Assembly: GCA_021779855.1 (NCBI GenBank)
Contig: JAJXZW010000008.1
Coordinates: 1 to 64,000 of the forward strand
Reading direction: 5' to 3'
Source: Actinomycetes bacterium
GTDB taxonomy: Bacteria; Actinomycetota; Acidimicrobiia; Acidimicrobiales; RAAP-2
DNA length: 64,000 bases
Notes under the pieces: model-generated
Database searches by the model: none
What the model saw: only the letters and a program-made list of their open reading frames with translations
Told to the model about the DNA's origin: nothing
Part shown: positions 50,662 to 60,798 of the stretch, in pieces
Numbering within the stretch: the first letter of the stretch is position 1
Layout: the number at the start of each line of letters is the position of its first letter
Position numbers and translations under genes: made by a program

Positions 50662-51050
50662 GGACCGAGGCGCGCGTCCTGCTCAGCCTCGGCGTCTTCT
50701 TCGCGATCATGGATGCCGTCTACTGGATCTGGTCGAAGGAGGACGCCGGCGGCGTGATGATCATCGCCGGCACGCTGCTCTGCTTCCTCCCGGGCCTCTA
50801 CTACTTCTGGTGGAGCAGGCGCATGCGGCCCCGTCCCGAGGACGACCCGCACGCCGAGCCCGCCCAGGGCGCGGGTGTCGTGGGGACGTTCCCCGGCACC
50901 TCGATCTGGCCCTTCACGCTCGGGATGGCGTCGTTCGTGATGGTCCTCGCGCTGGTGTTCGGCGTGTGGCTCCTCGTGCCCGGCCTGGGACTCACGTTCT
51001 GGGCCGTGGTCGGCGCCACGGGCGAGAGCCGGCGGGGCGGACAGCACTGA
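50658..51050 (+). CDS. ctaF: Cytochrome c oxidase subunit IV, actinobacterial type
   Basis: 130 aa with four helices (residues about 7-27, 33-50, 83-105 and 107-123). LSLGVFFAIMDAVYWIWS and LLCFLPGLYYFWW are typical of the small actinobacterial CtaF that joins the oxidase to the bc1 complex. The GTG overlaps the ctaD stop as GTGA. Confidence 0.88.
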   Translation: MRTEARVLLSLGVFFAIMDAVYWIWSKEDAGGVMIIAGTLLCFLPGLYYFWWSRRMRPRPEDDPHAEPAQGAGVVGTFPGTSIWPFTLGMASFVMVLALVFGVWLLVPGLGLTFWAVVGATGESRRGGQH

Positions 51051-51083
51051 GCCATCTCGGGGGTACCCGCCGCCCGTGCTAAG

Positions 51084-51089
51084 TATGGT
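51084..51089 (+). promoter_or_regulatory. Putative -10 box (TATGGT) of the sdh operon
   Basis: TATGGT lies 31 nt before the first sdh start codon, with an AGGAGG ribosome site at 51111-51116. The sequence is less GC-rich than the surroundings. Confidence 0.4.
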
Positions 51090-51120
51090 TCGCGGCGCGC
51101 AGACCGCGTAAGGAGGACCC

Positions 51121-51936
51121 GTGACGGCTCTGGAGAGCTCGACGAAGGTACAGCTGGGCGGAAGGAGAGGTGGTCCGGACCAGCCGACGCTGCGCCAGGA
51201 CCGATGGTGGGTCCAACCGGTGGTGACGGTCTCGGTGCTGACCGCGTTCGTCATCTACTCGACGTGGGCGGCGTTCCAGAACGCCAACTACTACGTCGGC
51301 GCCAACGTCCACCGCGACCTGATCAGCCCGTTCTACTCGCCCTGTCTCGCCGGCAGCTGCGTCGCCGGCTCGACCCACGGGTTCGTGCTCAGCGGCTGGA
51401 CCATCTCGCCGGCGCTGCTCGTGCTCATCTTCCCGCTGGGCTTCCGGCTCTCGTGCTACTACTACCGCAAGGCCTACTACCGGGCCTTCTGGTGGTCGCC
51501 GCCGGCCTGCGCGGTGGCCGACGGCCACAAGACCTACTCCGGCGAGACGCGCTTCCCGCTGATCATGCAGAACGTGCACCGGTACTTCTTCTACTTCGGC
51601 GTGCTCTTCAACATCATGCTGACCTACGACGCGGTGCGCGCCTTCCGTCAGCCCGGGATCGGCTGGGGCGTGACCGTCGGCACCCTGGTGCTCGTGGTGA
51701 ACGCCGTGCTCCTCTGGCTCTACTCGATCAGCTGCCACGCCTGTCGCCACCTCTGCGGCGGCGGGTCCAAGAGCTTCCACGCCCACCCGATCCGCCACCG
51801 GATCTGGAAGGCGCTCACGCCGCTCAACGCGCACCACATGAACTTCGCCTGGGCGTCGCTCATCTTCGTGGCGCTGACCGACGTCTACGTGCGCCTGGTC
51901 GCCTCGGGCGTCCTGACCGACTACCGCCTCTTCTAA
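51121..51936 (+). CDS. sdhC: Succinate dehydrogenase membrane anchor (Sdh1 type)
   Basis: 271 aa with five hydrophobic helices. The length, position and features (HGFVLSGWTISPALLVLIFP, QNVHRYFFYFG, SCHACRHLCGGG with several His/Cys) match the single large anchor of the mycobacterial Sdh1-type complex better than the usual pair of 12-15 kDa subunits. The histidines of helices II and IV probably bind haem b. GTG start with AGGAGG. Confidence 0.75.
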   Translation: MTALESSTKVQLGGRRGGPDQPTLRQDRWWVQPVVTVSVLTAFVIYSTWAAFQNANYYVGANVHRDLISPFYSPCLAGSCVAGSTHGFVLSGWTISPALLVLIFPLGFRLSCYYYRKAYYRAFWWSPPACAVADGHKTYSGETRFPLIMQNVHRYFFYFGVLFNIMLTYDAVRAFRQPGIGWGVTVGTLVLVVNAVLLWLYSISCHACRHLCGGGSKSFHAHPIRHRIWKALTPLNAHHMNFAWASLIFVALTDVYVRLVASGVLTDYRLF

Positions 51937-51944
51937 GGACCGAC

Positions 51945-53759
51945 GTGACCGACACCTACGAGCACCACGACTACGACGTCCTGATCATCGGGGCCGGCGG
52001 CGCGGGCCTGCGCGCCGCCATCGAGGCCAAGCAGCGCGGGCTGCGGGTCGCGATCGTGACCAAGTCCCTGCTGGGCAAGGCCCACACCGTGATGGCCGAG
52101 GGCGGCATGGCGGCGGCCCTGGGGAACGTCTACCCCGAGGACAACTGGCAGGTCCACTTCCGCGACACCATGCGCGGGGGCAAGTACCTCAACAACTACC
52201 GGATGGCCGAGCTGCACGCCAAGGAGGCCCCCGCCCGCGTCCTGGAGCTCGAGCAGTGGGGGGCGCTCTTCGACCGCACCCCCACCGGCAAGATCCTCCA
52301 GCGCGACTTCGGCGGCCACCGCTACGCCCGCCTGGCCCACGTGGGCGACCGCACGGGCCTCGAGCTCATCCGCACCCTCCAGCAGAAGGTCGTCTCCATG
52401 GGCACCGACGTCTTCATGGAGTGCAAGGTCCTGCGCCTCGTCCACGACGACTCGGGTCGGGCCGCCGGGGCCGTCGCCTACTGGCGCGCCACGGGCGAGT
52501 TCGTCACCTTCGCCGCCAAGGCCGTCGTGCTGGCGACCGGCGGTCTCGGCAAGTCCTGGGAGTTCACCTCGAACTCCTGGGAGTGCACCGGTGACGGCCA
52601 CGCCATGGCCCTGTGGGCCGGGGCGCGGCTCATCGACATGGAGTGCGTCCAGTTCCACCCCACGGGCATGGTCTGGCCGCTCAGCGTGCGCGGCCTGCTC
52701 GTGACCGAGGGCGTGCGCGGCGACGGCGGGGTGCTGCGCAACTCCGAGGGCCAGCGCTTCATGTTCAACTACGTCGCCCCGATGTTCCGCGACGAGACGG
52801 CCGAGTCCGAGGAGGAGGGCGACCGCTGGTACGAGGACCACAACGCCGGTCGGCGCCCGCCCGAGCTGCTGCCGCGCGACGAGGTCGCCCGGGCCATCAA
52901 CGCCGAGGTGAAGGCCGGCCGGGGGAGCCCCCACGGCGGGGTCTTCCTCGACATCGCCACCCGGCGCAGCCCCGAGTTCATCCGCCGGCGCCTGCCCTCG
53001 ATGTACCACCAGTTCATGGAGCTGGCCGGCGTCGACATAACCCGCGAGGCGATGGAGATCGGCCCGACCTGCCACTACGCGATGGGCGGGGTCCAGGTCG
53101 ACGCCGACACCGCCGCGACGGCCGTGCCCGGCCTCTTCGCCGCCGGCGAGGTGGCCGGCGGCATGCACGGCGCCAACCGGCTCGGGGGCAACTCGCTCAG
53201 CGACCTCGTCGTCTTCGGCCGGCGCGCCGGGATGGCCGCGGCCGACTGGGCCGAGTCCGGCGGGGCCGCGACCTCGATGGACGGGGGCGAGGTCGAGGCG
53301 GCCGTGGCGGCCGCGCTCGCGCCCTTCGAGCGCGAGGCGGGTGAGAGCCCCTACGACGTCCACCACGCCCTCCAGCAGATGATGCAGGCCAACGTCGGCA
53401 TCATCCGCACCCAGTCCGAGCTCGACGAGGCCAAGGAGCGACTGGTCGGGTTCACCGAGCGGGTCAACAACGTGCGGGTCACCGGCGGGCGGGCCTACAA
53501 CCCCGGCTGGAACCTGGCCACCGACCTGCCGAGCATGATCACGGTCAGCCGCTGCGTGACCGAGGGGGCGCGCCTGCGCACCGAGTCGCGCGGGGGCCAC
53601 ACCCGCGAGGACTTCCCCACCGCCGACGACCGGCTCGGCACGCTGAACTTCGCCCAGACCTGCCCCGGCGGGGCCTGGGACGGGGAGTACCGGATCGAGG
53701 AGTCCCCGTTGCTCACGATGCCGGCGGAGTTGAAGGCCCTACTCGAGGAGGCGCACTGA
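51945..53759 (+). CDS. sdhA: Succinate dehydrogenase flavoprotein subunit
   Basis: 604 aa. FAD-binding VLIIGAGGAGLRAAIEAKQ, covalent FAD His in KAHTVMAEGGMAAAL, substrate-binding QFHPTGMVWP and catalytic Arg region with GANRLGGNSLSDL. Oxidises succinate to fumarate. The GTG at 51945 is 8 nt after the sdhC stop; the stop shares a base with sdhB (TGATG). Confidence 0.95.
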   Translation: MTDTYEHHDYDVLIIGAGGAGLRAAIEAKQRGLRVAIVTKSLLGKAHTVMAEGGMAAALGNVYPEDNWQVHFRDTMRGGKYLNNYRMAELHAKEAPARVLELEQWGALFDRTPTGKILQRDFGGHRYARLAHVGDRTGLELIRTLQQKVVSMGTDVFMECKVLRLVHDDSGRAAGAVAYWRATGEFVTFAAKAVVLATGGLGKSWEFTSNSWECTGDGHAMALWAGARLIDMECVQFHPTGMVWPLSVRGLLVTEGVRGDGGVLRNSEGQRFMFNYVAPMFRDETAESEEEGDRWYEDHNAGRRPPELLPRDEVARAINAEVKAGRGSPHGGVFLDIATRRSPEFIRRRLPSMYHQFMELAGVDITREAMEIGPTCHYAMGGVQVDADTAATAVPGLFAAGEVAGGMHGANRLGGNSLSDLVVFGRRAGMAAADWAESGGAATSMDGGEVEAAVAAALAPFEREAGESPYDVHHALQQMMQANVGIIRTQSELDEAKERLVGFTERVNNVRVTGGRAYNPGWNLATDLPSMITVSRCVTEGARLRTESRGGHTREDFPTADDRLGTLNFAQTCPGGAWDGEYRIEESPLLTMPAELKALLEEAH

Positions 53760-54538
53760 TGGCTGAGGTGACGATGCGGATCTGGCGCGGCGACGCCTCG
53801 GGCGGGGAGTTCGCCTCCTACACCCTCGCCCAGAACGAGGGCGAGGTCGTCCTCGACGTGGTCCACCGGATCCAGGCCACCGATGCCCCGGACCTGGCGT
53901 GCCGGTGGAACTGCAAGGCCGGCAAGTGCGGCTCGTGCTCGGCCGAGATCAACGGCAAGCCCCGGCTCATGTGCATGACCCGGATGGACTCGCTGCCCGA
54001 GGGGCCGGTCACCATCGCGCCGATGCGGACCTTCCCGGTCATCCGGGACCTGGTGACCGACGTCTCGTTCAACTTCGTGCGGGCCCAGCAGGTGCCCGCC
54101 CTGCTCCCCCCGCCGATGCCCGAGGGCGGCTACGTCATGTTCCAAGAGGACGTCGAGCGCGGCCAGGAGTTCCGCCAGTGCATCGAGTGCTTCATGTGCC
54201 AGGACGTCTGCCACGTGATCCGGGACCACGAGGGCAACAAGCAGCACTACGCCGGCCCGCGCTTCTTCATCCGCTACGCCGAGCTCGAGATGCACCCGCT
54301 CGACCAGAACGACCGGCGCGAGTACCTGCGCGAGGAGATGGGCCTGGGCTACTGCAACATCACCAAGTGCTGCACCGAGGTCTGCCCCGAGCACATCAAG
54401 ATCACCGACAACGCGATCATCCCGCTCAAGGAGCGCGTCGTCGACGCCCACTACGACCCCCTCGCCTGGCTCGGCCGGGCCATCCGACGCAAGAGGAAGG
54501 TCTCGGCCGCCGACGCGGACGTCCAGCCGGCCCCCTAG
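53759..54538 (+). CDS. sdhB: Succinate dehydrogenase iron-sulfur subunit
   Basis: 259 aa. Ferredoxin-like N-domain with [2Fe-2S] ligands C52, C57, C60 and C72 (WNCKAGKCGSC), then two clusters in the C-domain: CIECFMCQDVCH and CNITKCCTEVCPEH for [4Fe-4S] and [3Fe-4S]. It links the flavoprotein to the quinone site. The charged C-terminal tail is short. Same operon as sdhA. Confidence 0.95.
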   Translation: MAEVTMRIWRGDASGGEFASYTLAQNEGEVVLDVVHRIQATDAPDLACRWNCKAGKCGSCSAEINGKPRLMCMTRMDSLPEGPVTIAPMRTFPVIRDLVTDVSFNFVRAQQVPALLPPPMPEGGYVMFQEDVERGQEFRQCIECFMCQDVCHVIRDHEGNKQHYAGPRFFIRYAELEMHPLDQNDRREYLREEMGLGYCNITKCCTEVCPEHIKITDNAIIPLKERVVDAHYDPLAWLGRAIRRKRKVSAADADVQPAP

Positions 54539-54539
54539 C

Positions 54540-54890
54540 GTGGCCGACTTCCTGAGTGCGGCCTGGTTCGCCGAGCGCAACGCCGCACTGGCCCGGCGCG
54601 GCCCGACCGGGGTCGCGAGGGCGCTGCGGGTCGCCCTGGTGCTCTCGGACGCGCCCTCGGGCGGCCCGGGGGCGCTGACCCTCGTCCTCGACCCCGGGGG
54701 CGGCCGGCTCGAGCCGGGCGACCCCGGGGTGGCCGACGTCGTGGTGACCCTGTCGGTCGACGACGCGGCGGCCCTCGTCGAGGGTCGGGTCACCTCGACG
54801 GCGGCGCTGCGCGCGGGCCGGCTCGCGGTGCGCGGCAACGCCGCCGTCCTCGTCCCGGTGACCGCCTGGCTGGCCGGCGAGGTCGCGTGA
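54540..54890 (+). CDS. SCP2-like sterol-binding domain protein
   Basis: 116 aa. The pattern ADVVVTLSVDDAAALVEGRV followed by AALRAGRLAVRGNAAVLVPV is that of SCP2/YhbT lipid-carrier domains. The ligand is not known. The GTG is one base after the sdhB stop, and its stop overlaps the next gene, so it lies in the sdh transcription unit. A role in supplying lipid or acyl-CoA is guesswork. Confidence 0.72.
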   Translation: MADFLSAAWFAERNAALARRGPTGVARALRVALVLSDAPSGGPGALTLVLDPGGGRLEPGDPGVADVVVTLSVDDAAALVEGRVTSTAALRAGRLAVRGNAAVLVPVTAWLAGEVA

Positions 54891-55675
54891 CCTTCCCCCT
54901 CTTCGAGGACGACCTCGCCGAGGCGGGCCTCATCGCCGGGCGGGACATGCACCGGCGCGGGGCCGACCTGCCCGGGGTCGCGGTGCTGTGCTTCTTCCAC
55001 GAGGTGCTGACCAACCTCGCCGCGTCGGGCGAGCTGGTCGAGCGCTACCGGCTGCGCAGCGAGTTCGGCGTGAACCCGGTCTACGTCATGGACGTCGAGG
55101 GCCGCGCGGTCACCGTCACCCACCCCGGCGTGGGGGCGCCGCTCGCCGTGGCCTTCGCCGAGGAGCTGGTCGGCCTCGGGGTGACGACGCTCGTCGCCTG
55201 CGGGGGCGCCGGGGCGCTGGTGGAGCGCGAGCTCGGCCACGTGATGGTCGTCGACTCCGCCCTGCGCGACGAGGGCACCAGCTACCACTACGCCGCCCCG
55301 TCGAGGGTGATCGACGCCGACCCCCTCGGGGTGCGCGTGGCCACCGAGACCCTGGAGCGCCTCGGCGCCCCCTACGAGGTCGGCCGAACCTGGACGACCG
55401 ACGCGCTCTACCGCGAGACGCCCTCGCGCATCGCCCGGCGCGTCGGGGAGGGCTGCGCGATGGTCGACATGGAGTCCTCAGCCTTCATCGCGGCCACCCG
55501 GTTCCTCGGGGTGCGCTTCGCCCAGCTCCTCTACGCCGGGGACTCCCTCACGGGCGGCAGCTGGGACTCGCGCCACTGGGTCCACGCCGGGGACGTGCGC
55601 GAAGGGCTCCTGCGCGCCGCGGCCCGCGTGGCCCTGGCCCTCGCCGACGCCCCCGAAGCGACCGGCGCGCGCTAG
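54887..55675 (+). CDS. Nucleoside phosphorylase (uridine/purine phosphorylase family)
   Basis: 262 aa. PNP_UDP_1 fold: VTHPGVGAPLAVAFAEEL, GGAGALVERELGHVMVVD and the ribose-binding CAMVDMESSAFIAA, where the Met-Glu pair is typical of hexameric uridine or MTA/purine phosphorylases. It splits nucleosides with phosphate. The GTG overlaps the SCP2-like stop (GTGA). It ends on a CTAG shared with the convergent acetyltransferase gene. Confidence 0.85.
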   Translation: MTFPLFEDDLAEAGLIAGRDMHRRGADLPGVAVLCFFHEVLTNLAASGELVERYRLRSEFGVNPVYVMDVEGRAVTVTHPGVGAPLAVAFAEELVGLGVTTLVACGGAGALVERELGHVMVVDSALRDEGTSYHYAAPSRVIDADPLGVRVATETLERLGAPYEVGRTWTTDALYRETPSRIARRVGEGCAMVDMESSAFIAATRFLGVRFAQLLYAGDSLTGGSWDSRHWVHAGDVREGLLRAAARVALALADAPEATGAR

Positions 55676-56301
55676 CGGCGCGGCTCGCGGCGCATCGTGA
55701 AGAGCCCGGACCCGCCCCGGCCGAGGTCGAGGCGCGCGTCGAGGGCGAAGCCGAAACGCTCGTAGTAGGCGAGGTTGGCCTCGTCGTGGGTCTCGAGGTA
55801 GGCGAGGGCGCCCTCGGCGTCGACGCGCTCGAGCGCCGGGGCGAGCAGGGCGGACCCGATCCCGGCGCGCTGGGCCGCCGGCTCGACCGCGAGCAGCTGG
55901 AGGTACCAGTGGGGCTCGCGGGGGTGGCGGGCGAGCGTCGCCGCCTCGGCGCGCGCCGCGAGCCGCAGGGCGCCCCAGTGCGGGGCGAACGCCGCCAGCA
56001 CGCTCGGCAGGCGGATGAGCTGCTCGCGCACCGGCGGGGGGAAGCCCCCGGGGGCCAGCCAGGCCGCGACGCCGAGGACCTGGCCGTCGTGGGCCCGGGC
56101 CACCGAGCACCGCCCCGCCGGGCCGAGGTGGGCGAGCGCCGCCCGGTGCAGGGCGGCGATCGAGCGCGCCCGCGATCGCGGCGCGGGGAAGAACAGTCGG
56201 AACATCTCGGCGCCGGCGAAGGCGCGCGCGCACAGCTCCCCGCAGGCGCGCCGCGTCGACCGGTCGAGGGGGCCCTCGTCGATCGTCACGGCCGCGGGCA
56301 C
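55672..56301 (-). CDS. GNAT family N-acetyltransferase
   Basis: 209 aa. The acetyl-CoA pyrophosphate loop is LLAVEPAAQRAGIGSALL (Q/R-x-x-G-x-G/A), preceded by WYLQLL and followed by ANLAYYERFGF, the last strand and helix of the GNAT fold. The acceptor is unknown; the layout resembles enzymes for small amines. GTG start. Confidence 0.85.
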   Translation of the reverse strand: MPAAVTIDEGPLDRSTRRACGELCARAFAGAEMFRLFFPAPRSRARSIAALHRAALAHLGPAGRCSVARAHDGQVLGVAAWLAPGGFPPPVREQLIRLPSVLAAFAPHWGALRLAARAEAATLARHPREPHWYLQLLAVEPAAQRAGIGSALLAPALERVDAEGALAYLETHDEANLAYYERFGFALDARLDLGRGGSGLFTMRREPRR

Positions 56302-56474
56302 CGGCGCAGTCTACGGTCGGTCGGGCCAGGCGGAGTCCGGGGACCACCCTTCGCGCCGGCCGTCCCGGCCCGCCCCACCCGCTTCCTCGCACCGCGTCGA
56401 GCGGTTAGGGCTCGACGCCCCGGTCGGCCGAGCGCCGAGGCGGTCGGGGGTCGGTCGCCGCCACCGGCCGCGCG

Positions 56475-58412
56475 TCAGGTCCGCGCGACGAGGGTGACCG
56501 ACGGGAAGCCGCGCGCCCCGACGCCCACGACCACGCGAACCGAACCGGCCCCGCGGGCGGCGAGGTCTCGGCGCAGGAGGGCCGCCACCGCTCGCGCGCG
56601 CGGGAGGGCCCGTCCCGCGTCCGCGGCCCCGGGGCGCTCGTGCCCGAGGACCCCCACCACGCGATAGTGGTCGAGGGCGACCGTGGACGCCACCGCGGCC
56701 ACCTGGCGCGCGAGGGCCGGGGTGAGGGTCGCCGCGCCGAGGTCGAAGGGGCCGACCTGGGACGCGCGGCTGGCCGCCACGACCCGGAACGTCAGGCTCT
56801 GGCTCGAGGGGCCGAAGTCGGGGCTCACCGGTGCGAGGGCCGCCACCACGAGCTCGGGGCCCGCGGCGCCGGCCCGGAACCGACAGGTCGCCGTCGTCGT
56901 CGCGGGCACTCCCAGGCATCCGGGGACGATCGAGCCGTTCGCGCTGAAGGTGACCGTGCCCGGCGTCGAGACCGTCGCGGTCGCGGTGAGGAGCACTCCG
57001 GTCACGGCCTCGCTCCCCGGGCCACCGACCGTGAGCTGGACGGTCGAGGCCGCCGGCTGGACGCTCGCACTGACCGGCGTCGACGTCGAGGGGGCGTCAC
57101 CCGCGTTCCCGGGGGCCAGCGCGGCCATGAGGGCCACCGCGCCCACCGTGGCGGGCGTCCAGGCGCAGGTGGCCACCGTGGTGGCCGCGACGGCCGTGCA
57201 GCCCGCGATCGCCTGGCCGTCGGCGTAGAAGGTGACCGCACCGGGCACCGAGACCGTCGCGGTCAGAGTGTCGGGGGCGGCGTAGACGGGGCTCGGGTTC
57301 GCGGCCGTGAGCGAGGTCGTCGTGGGCGTGCGGATCACCGCGGTGGGAAGCGGGATCCGCAGGAGGGCGCCCGTGTTGGCGTCGTCGGCGACGAGCGCGT
57401 CCCCGCTCGCCGCGAGGAGGGCCGGCACCAACGACGTGTCCCGGTACTGGTTCTCCACCGCGAGGGTCGAGGGGTCGAGTTGGTAGACGTAACCGTGCGA
57501 GATGTCGGTGACCCACAGCGACCCGCCCACCTCGAGGCTGGCGAAGAGGGTGGCGGCGGGGATCGTGGCGGAGGCCGCGAGGGCGAGGGTCGAAGAGGAG
57601 TACGCGTACTCCGTGGCGCCCCCCGTCACGTAGAGGACGCCCCCGGCCTGCGAGACGGTCGGGATGGTCGAGCTCGAGGTGATCGGGGTCACGCTCAGCC
57701 CGCTGAAGGCCCCGGTCGTCAGGTCGACCCGCTGCCACTCGTAGTAGTGGTTGTTGTCCTGCCACTCGAGCGAGACGAGGGCGCCCCCCACCATCTCGAG
57801 GGCGACCGGCGAGTCGTTCGCCGCGCCGTTGGGGTTCGTCGACCACGTCGTATGCGACCCCGTCGCCAGGTCCAGGGCCACGATCGCGTTGTCACTCTCA
57901 GAGCTCACGTAGGCCGTCGTCGACGAGAGGGCGATGCTGTAGGTGGTGGACGCGTCGGCGTGGGTGAACGTCGAGGTGAGGTCGTAGGGGGTGAGGGTGG
58001 CGGTGGCGACGTCCAGCACGTAGACGGTCCCGTCGCTCACGGTGACCACGTAGGCGCCGTTGGCGGCGACGGGCAGGTAGCGGTCGCAGGTGCCCGGGCC
58101 CGCGGTGAGGGGGTAGGCGGCCAGGAAGGCGCCGGACTCGGTGAACTCGACGAGCGAGTTGTCGGCGGTCGAGCCGCCGCACCCCCCGCTCCCCTCGCCC
58201 CACAGGTGCGTGCCGTCGTTGGCGGGGGCGCCGATCTCGGCCGCCGGGTTGGCGTAGGTGACGACGGGGTTGAACCCCACCGCGCTCGCCCCGGCCGGCG
58301 CGGACCACGCCGCAGGAACCCCGACCAGGGCGCCCAGCGCCAGCGCTGCCGTGAGAAGTCGCGCGCGACCCCGCCGAGCGTTCTGGAACCCGTCTGGCTC
58401 GCGTGCGACCAC
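56475..58412 (-). CDS. Secreted beta-propeller protein with Ig-like repeats and an OmpA-like end
   Basis: 645 aa. Signal peptide ending near PAAWSAPAGASA. Residues about 45-350 contain repeated YVLDVATATLTPYDL- and ALDLATGSH-like blades of a YVTN/quinoprotein-type propeller. Two related Ig-like units follow: SVPGAVTFYADGQAIAGCTA with TTVATCAWTPA, and STPGTVTFSANGSIVPGCLG with TTTATCRFRAG (Big_3-type). The last 90 residues resemble OmpA_C: DHYRVVGVLGHERPGAADAG and ARAVAALLRRDLAARGAG. Probably cell-surface or peptidoglycan-bound. GTG start. Alone, followed by 173 bp without a gene. Confidence 0.72.
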   Translation of the reverse strand: MVAREPDGFQNARRGRARLLTAALALGALVGVPAAWSAPAGASAVGFNPVVTYANPAAEIGAPANDGTHLWGEGSGGCGGSTADNSLVEFTESGAFLAAYPLTAGPGTCDRYLPVAANGAYVVTVSDGTVYVLDVATATLTPYDLTSTFTHADASTTYSIALSSTTAYVSSESDNAIVALDLATGSHTTWSTNPNGAANDSPVALEMVGGALVSLEWQDNNHYYEWQRVDLTTGAFSGLSVTPITSSSTIPTVSQAGGVLYVTGGATEYAYSSSTLALAASATIPAATLFASLEVGGSLWVTDISHGYVYQLDPSTLAVENQYRDTSLVPALLAASGDALVADDANTGALLRIPLPTAVIRTPTTTSLTAANPSPVYAAPDTLTATVSVPGAVTFYADGQAIAGCTAVAATTVATCAWTPATVGAVALMAALAPGNAGDAPSTSTPVSASVQPAASTVQLTVGGPGSEAVTGVLLTATATVSTPGTVTFSANGSIVPGCLGVPATTTATCRFRAGAAGPELVVAALAPVSPDFGPSSQSLTFRVVAASRASQVGPFDLGAATLTPALARQVAAVASTVALDHYRVVGVLGHERPGAADAGRALPRARAVAALLRRDLAARGAGSVRVVVGVGARGFPSVTLVART

Positions 58413-58538
58413 TGTGCCCTCCCCATCCGGTGTCGACGCCGCCGACAGACAGCGAATACGTTGTCTACACCAGCGGGACGACCGCCGGGGACGCGCCCCT
58501 CTCAGGAAGGGCCCGGTCGCACCGACGAAGCCGGGCGT

Positions 58539-59525
58539 CTAGAGGAGACCGAGGGCGCGCACCTCGTCGCGCTCGGCGAGGAGCTCGTCGGTCGTGGCGG
58601 CGACCCGCTCGCGGGCGAACGCGTCGTGGGTAAAGCCCTCCTTGACCGCGTAGCCGCCCGCGCCGTCGGCGACGATCGGCAGGCCGAAGGTGAGCCCCTC
58701 GGGCACCCCGTACTCCCCGCGGGTCGTCACGGCGACCGAGGCGCAGTCGCCCGGGGCCGTCGGCGTCGTGAGCGAGACCACGGTGTCGATCGCGGCGTTC
58801 GCGGCCGAGGCGGCCGAGGAGAGGCCGCGGGCCTCGATGATGGCCGCCCCGCGCTTCTGGACCGTCGTGAGGAACTCCCCGCGCAGCCAGGCGTCGTCGG
58901 CGATCACCTCGGGGGCCGGGCGGCCCACGATGGTCGCGTTGGCGAAGTCCGGGAACTGGGTCGAGGAGTGGTTGCCCCAGATCGCGAGGTTCCTGACCTC
59001 GCTCACCGGCACGCCGGCCCGCGCGGCGAGCTGGGTCTCGGCCCGGTTCTGGTCGAGGCGGGTCATGGCGAACCAGCGCTCCGCGGGCACCTCGGGGGCC
59101 GCCGAGCGGGCGATCAGGCAGTTGGTGTTGCAGGGGTTGCCGACCACCAGCACCCGCACGTCACTGGCCGCGTGCGCCGCGATCGCCTGGCCCTGGGGCT
59201 TGAAGATCCCACCGTTCACGCTCAAGAGGTCGCCGCGCTCCATGCCGGCCTTGCGCGGGATGGAGCCGACGAGCAGGGCCCAGTTGGTCCCGTCGAAGGC
59301 CGTCGCGAGGTCGCTCGTCGCCTCGATCGAGGTGAGCAGGGGGAAGGCGCAGTCGTCGAGCTCCATGATGACGCCCTCGAGCGCCTTCATCGCGGGCTCG
59401 ATCTCGAGCAGGCGCAGGGCCACGGGCGTCTCGGGCCCGAAGAGGGCGCCCGAGGCGATCCGGAACAGCAGGGCGTAGCCGATCTGACCGGCGGCGCCGG
59501 TCACGGTGACGGTGACGGGGGGCAT
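58539..59525 (-). CDS. mdh: Malate dehydrogenase
   Basis: 328 aa, of the bacterial LDH/MDH type with the N-terminal [19 protein letters not shown] loop. Substrate-binding Arg in the [14 protein letters not shown] loop, [14 protein letters not shown] with the Asp-Arg pair, and the active-site His in [12 protein letters not shown]. Catalyses malate to oxaloacetate. GAGGAGAAGAG lies ahead of the ATG. Follows icd by 18 bp in one operon. Confidence 0.96.
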   Translation of the reverse strand: MPPVTVTVTGAAGQIGYALLFRIASGALFGPETPVALRLLEIEPAMKALEGVIMELDDCAFPLLTSIEATSDLATAFDGTNWALLVGSIPRKAGMERGDLLSVNGGIFKPQGQAIAAHAASDVRVLVVGNPCNTNCLIARSAAPEVPAERWFAMTRLDQNRAETQLAARAGVPVSEVRNLAIWGNHSSTQFPDFANATIVGRPAPEVIADDAWLRGEFLTTVQKRGAAIIEARGLSSAASAANAAIDTVVSLTTPTAPGDCASVAVTTRGEYGVPEGLTFGLPIVADGAGGYAVKEGFTHDAFARERVAATTDELLAERDEVRALGLL

Positions 59526-59543
59526 CTCTTCTCCTCGGTGCGA

Positions 59544-60740
<1,197 letters not shown>

Positions 60741-60747
60741 GGCGCCC

Positions 60748-60753
60748 ATCCTA
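60748..60753 (-). promoter_or_regulatory. Putative -10 box (TAGGAT) of icd, leaderless
   Basis: On the minus strand TAGGAT is followed by GGGCGCC and the ATG at 60740. It supports the shorter icd start. Confidence 0.35.
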
Positions 60754-60772
60754 CGACCGCCCCGGCGAGGGC

Positions 60773-60798
60773 CCCCTAGGGACCTCGGTCCCTAGGGG
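60773..60798. terminator. Perfect palindrome between metF and icd
   Basis: CCCCTAGGGACC-TC-GGTCCCTAGGGG, a 12-bp perfect stem with a 2-bp centre. It contains the metF stop codon (60794-60792) and lies about 20 bp before the icd -10 box. It may terminate metF transcripts, or act as an operator for icd. Confidence 0.5.
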
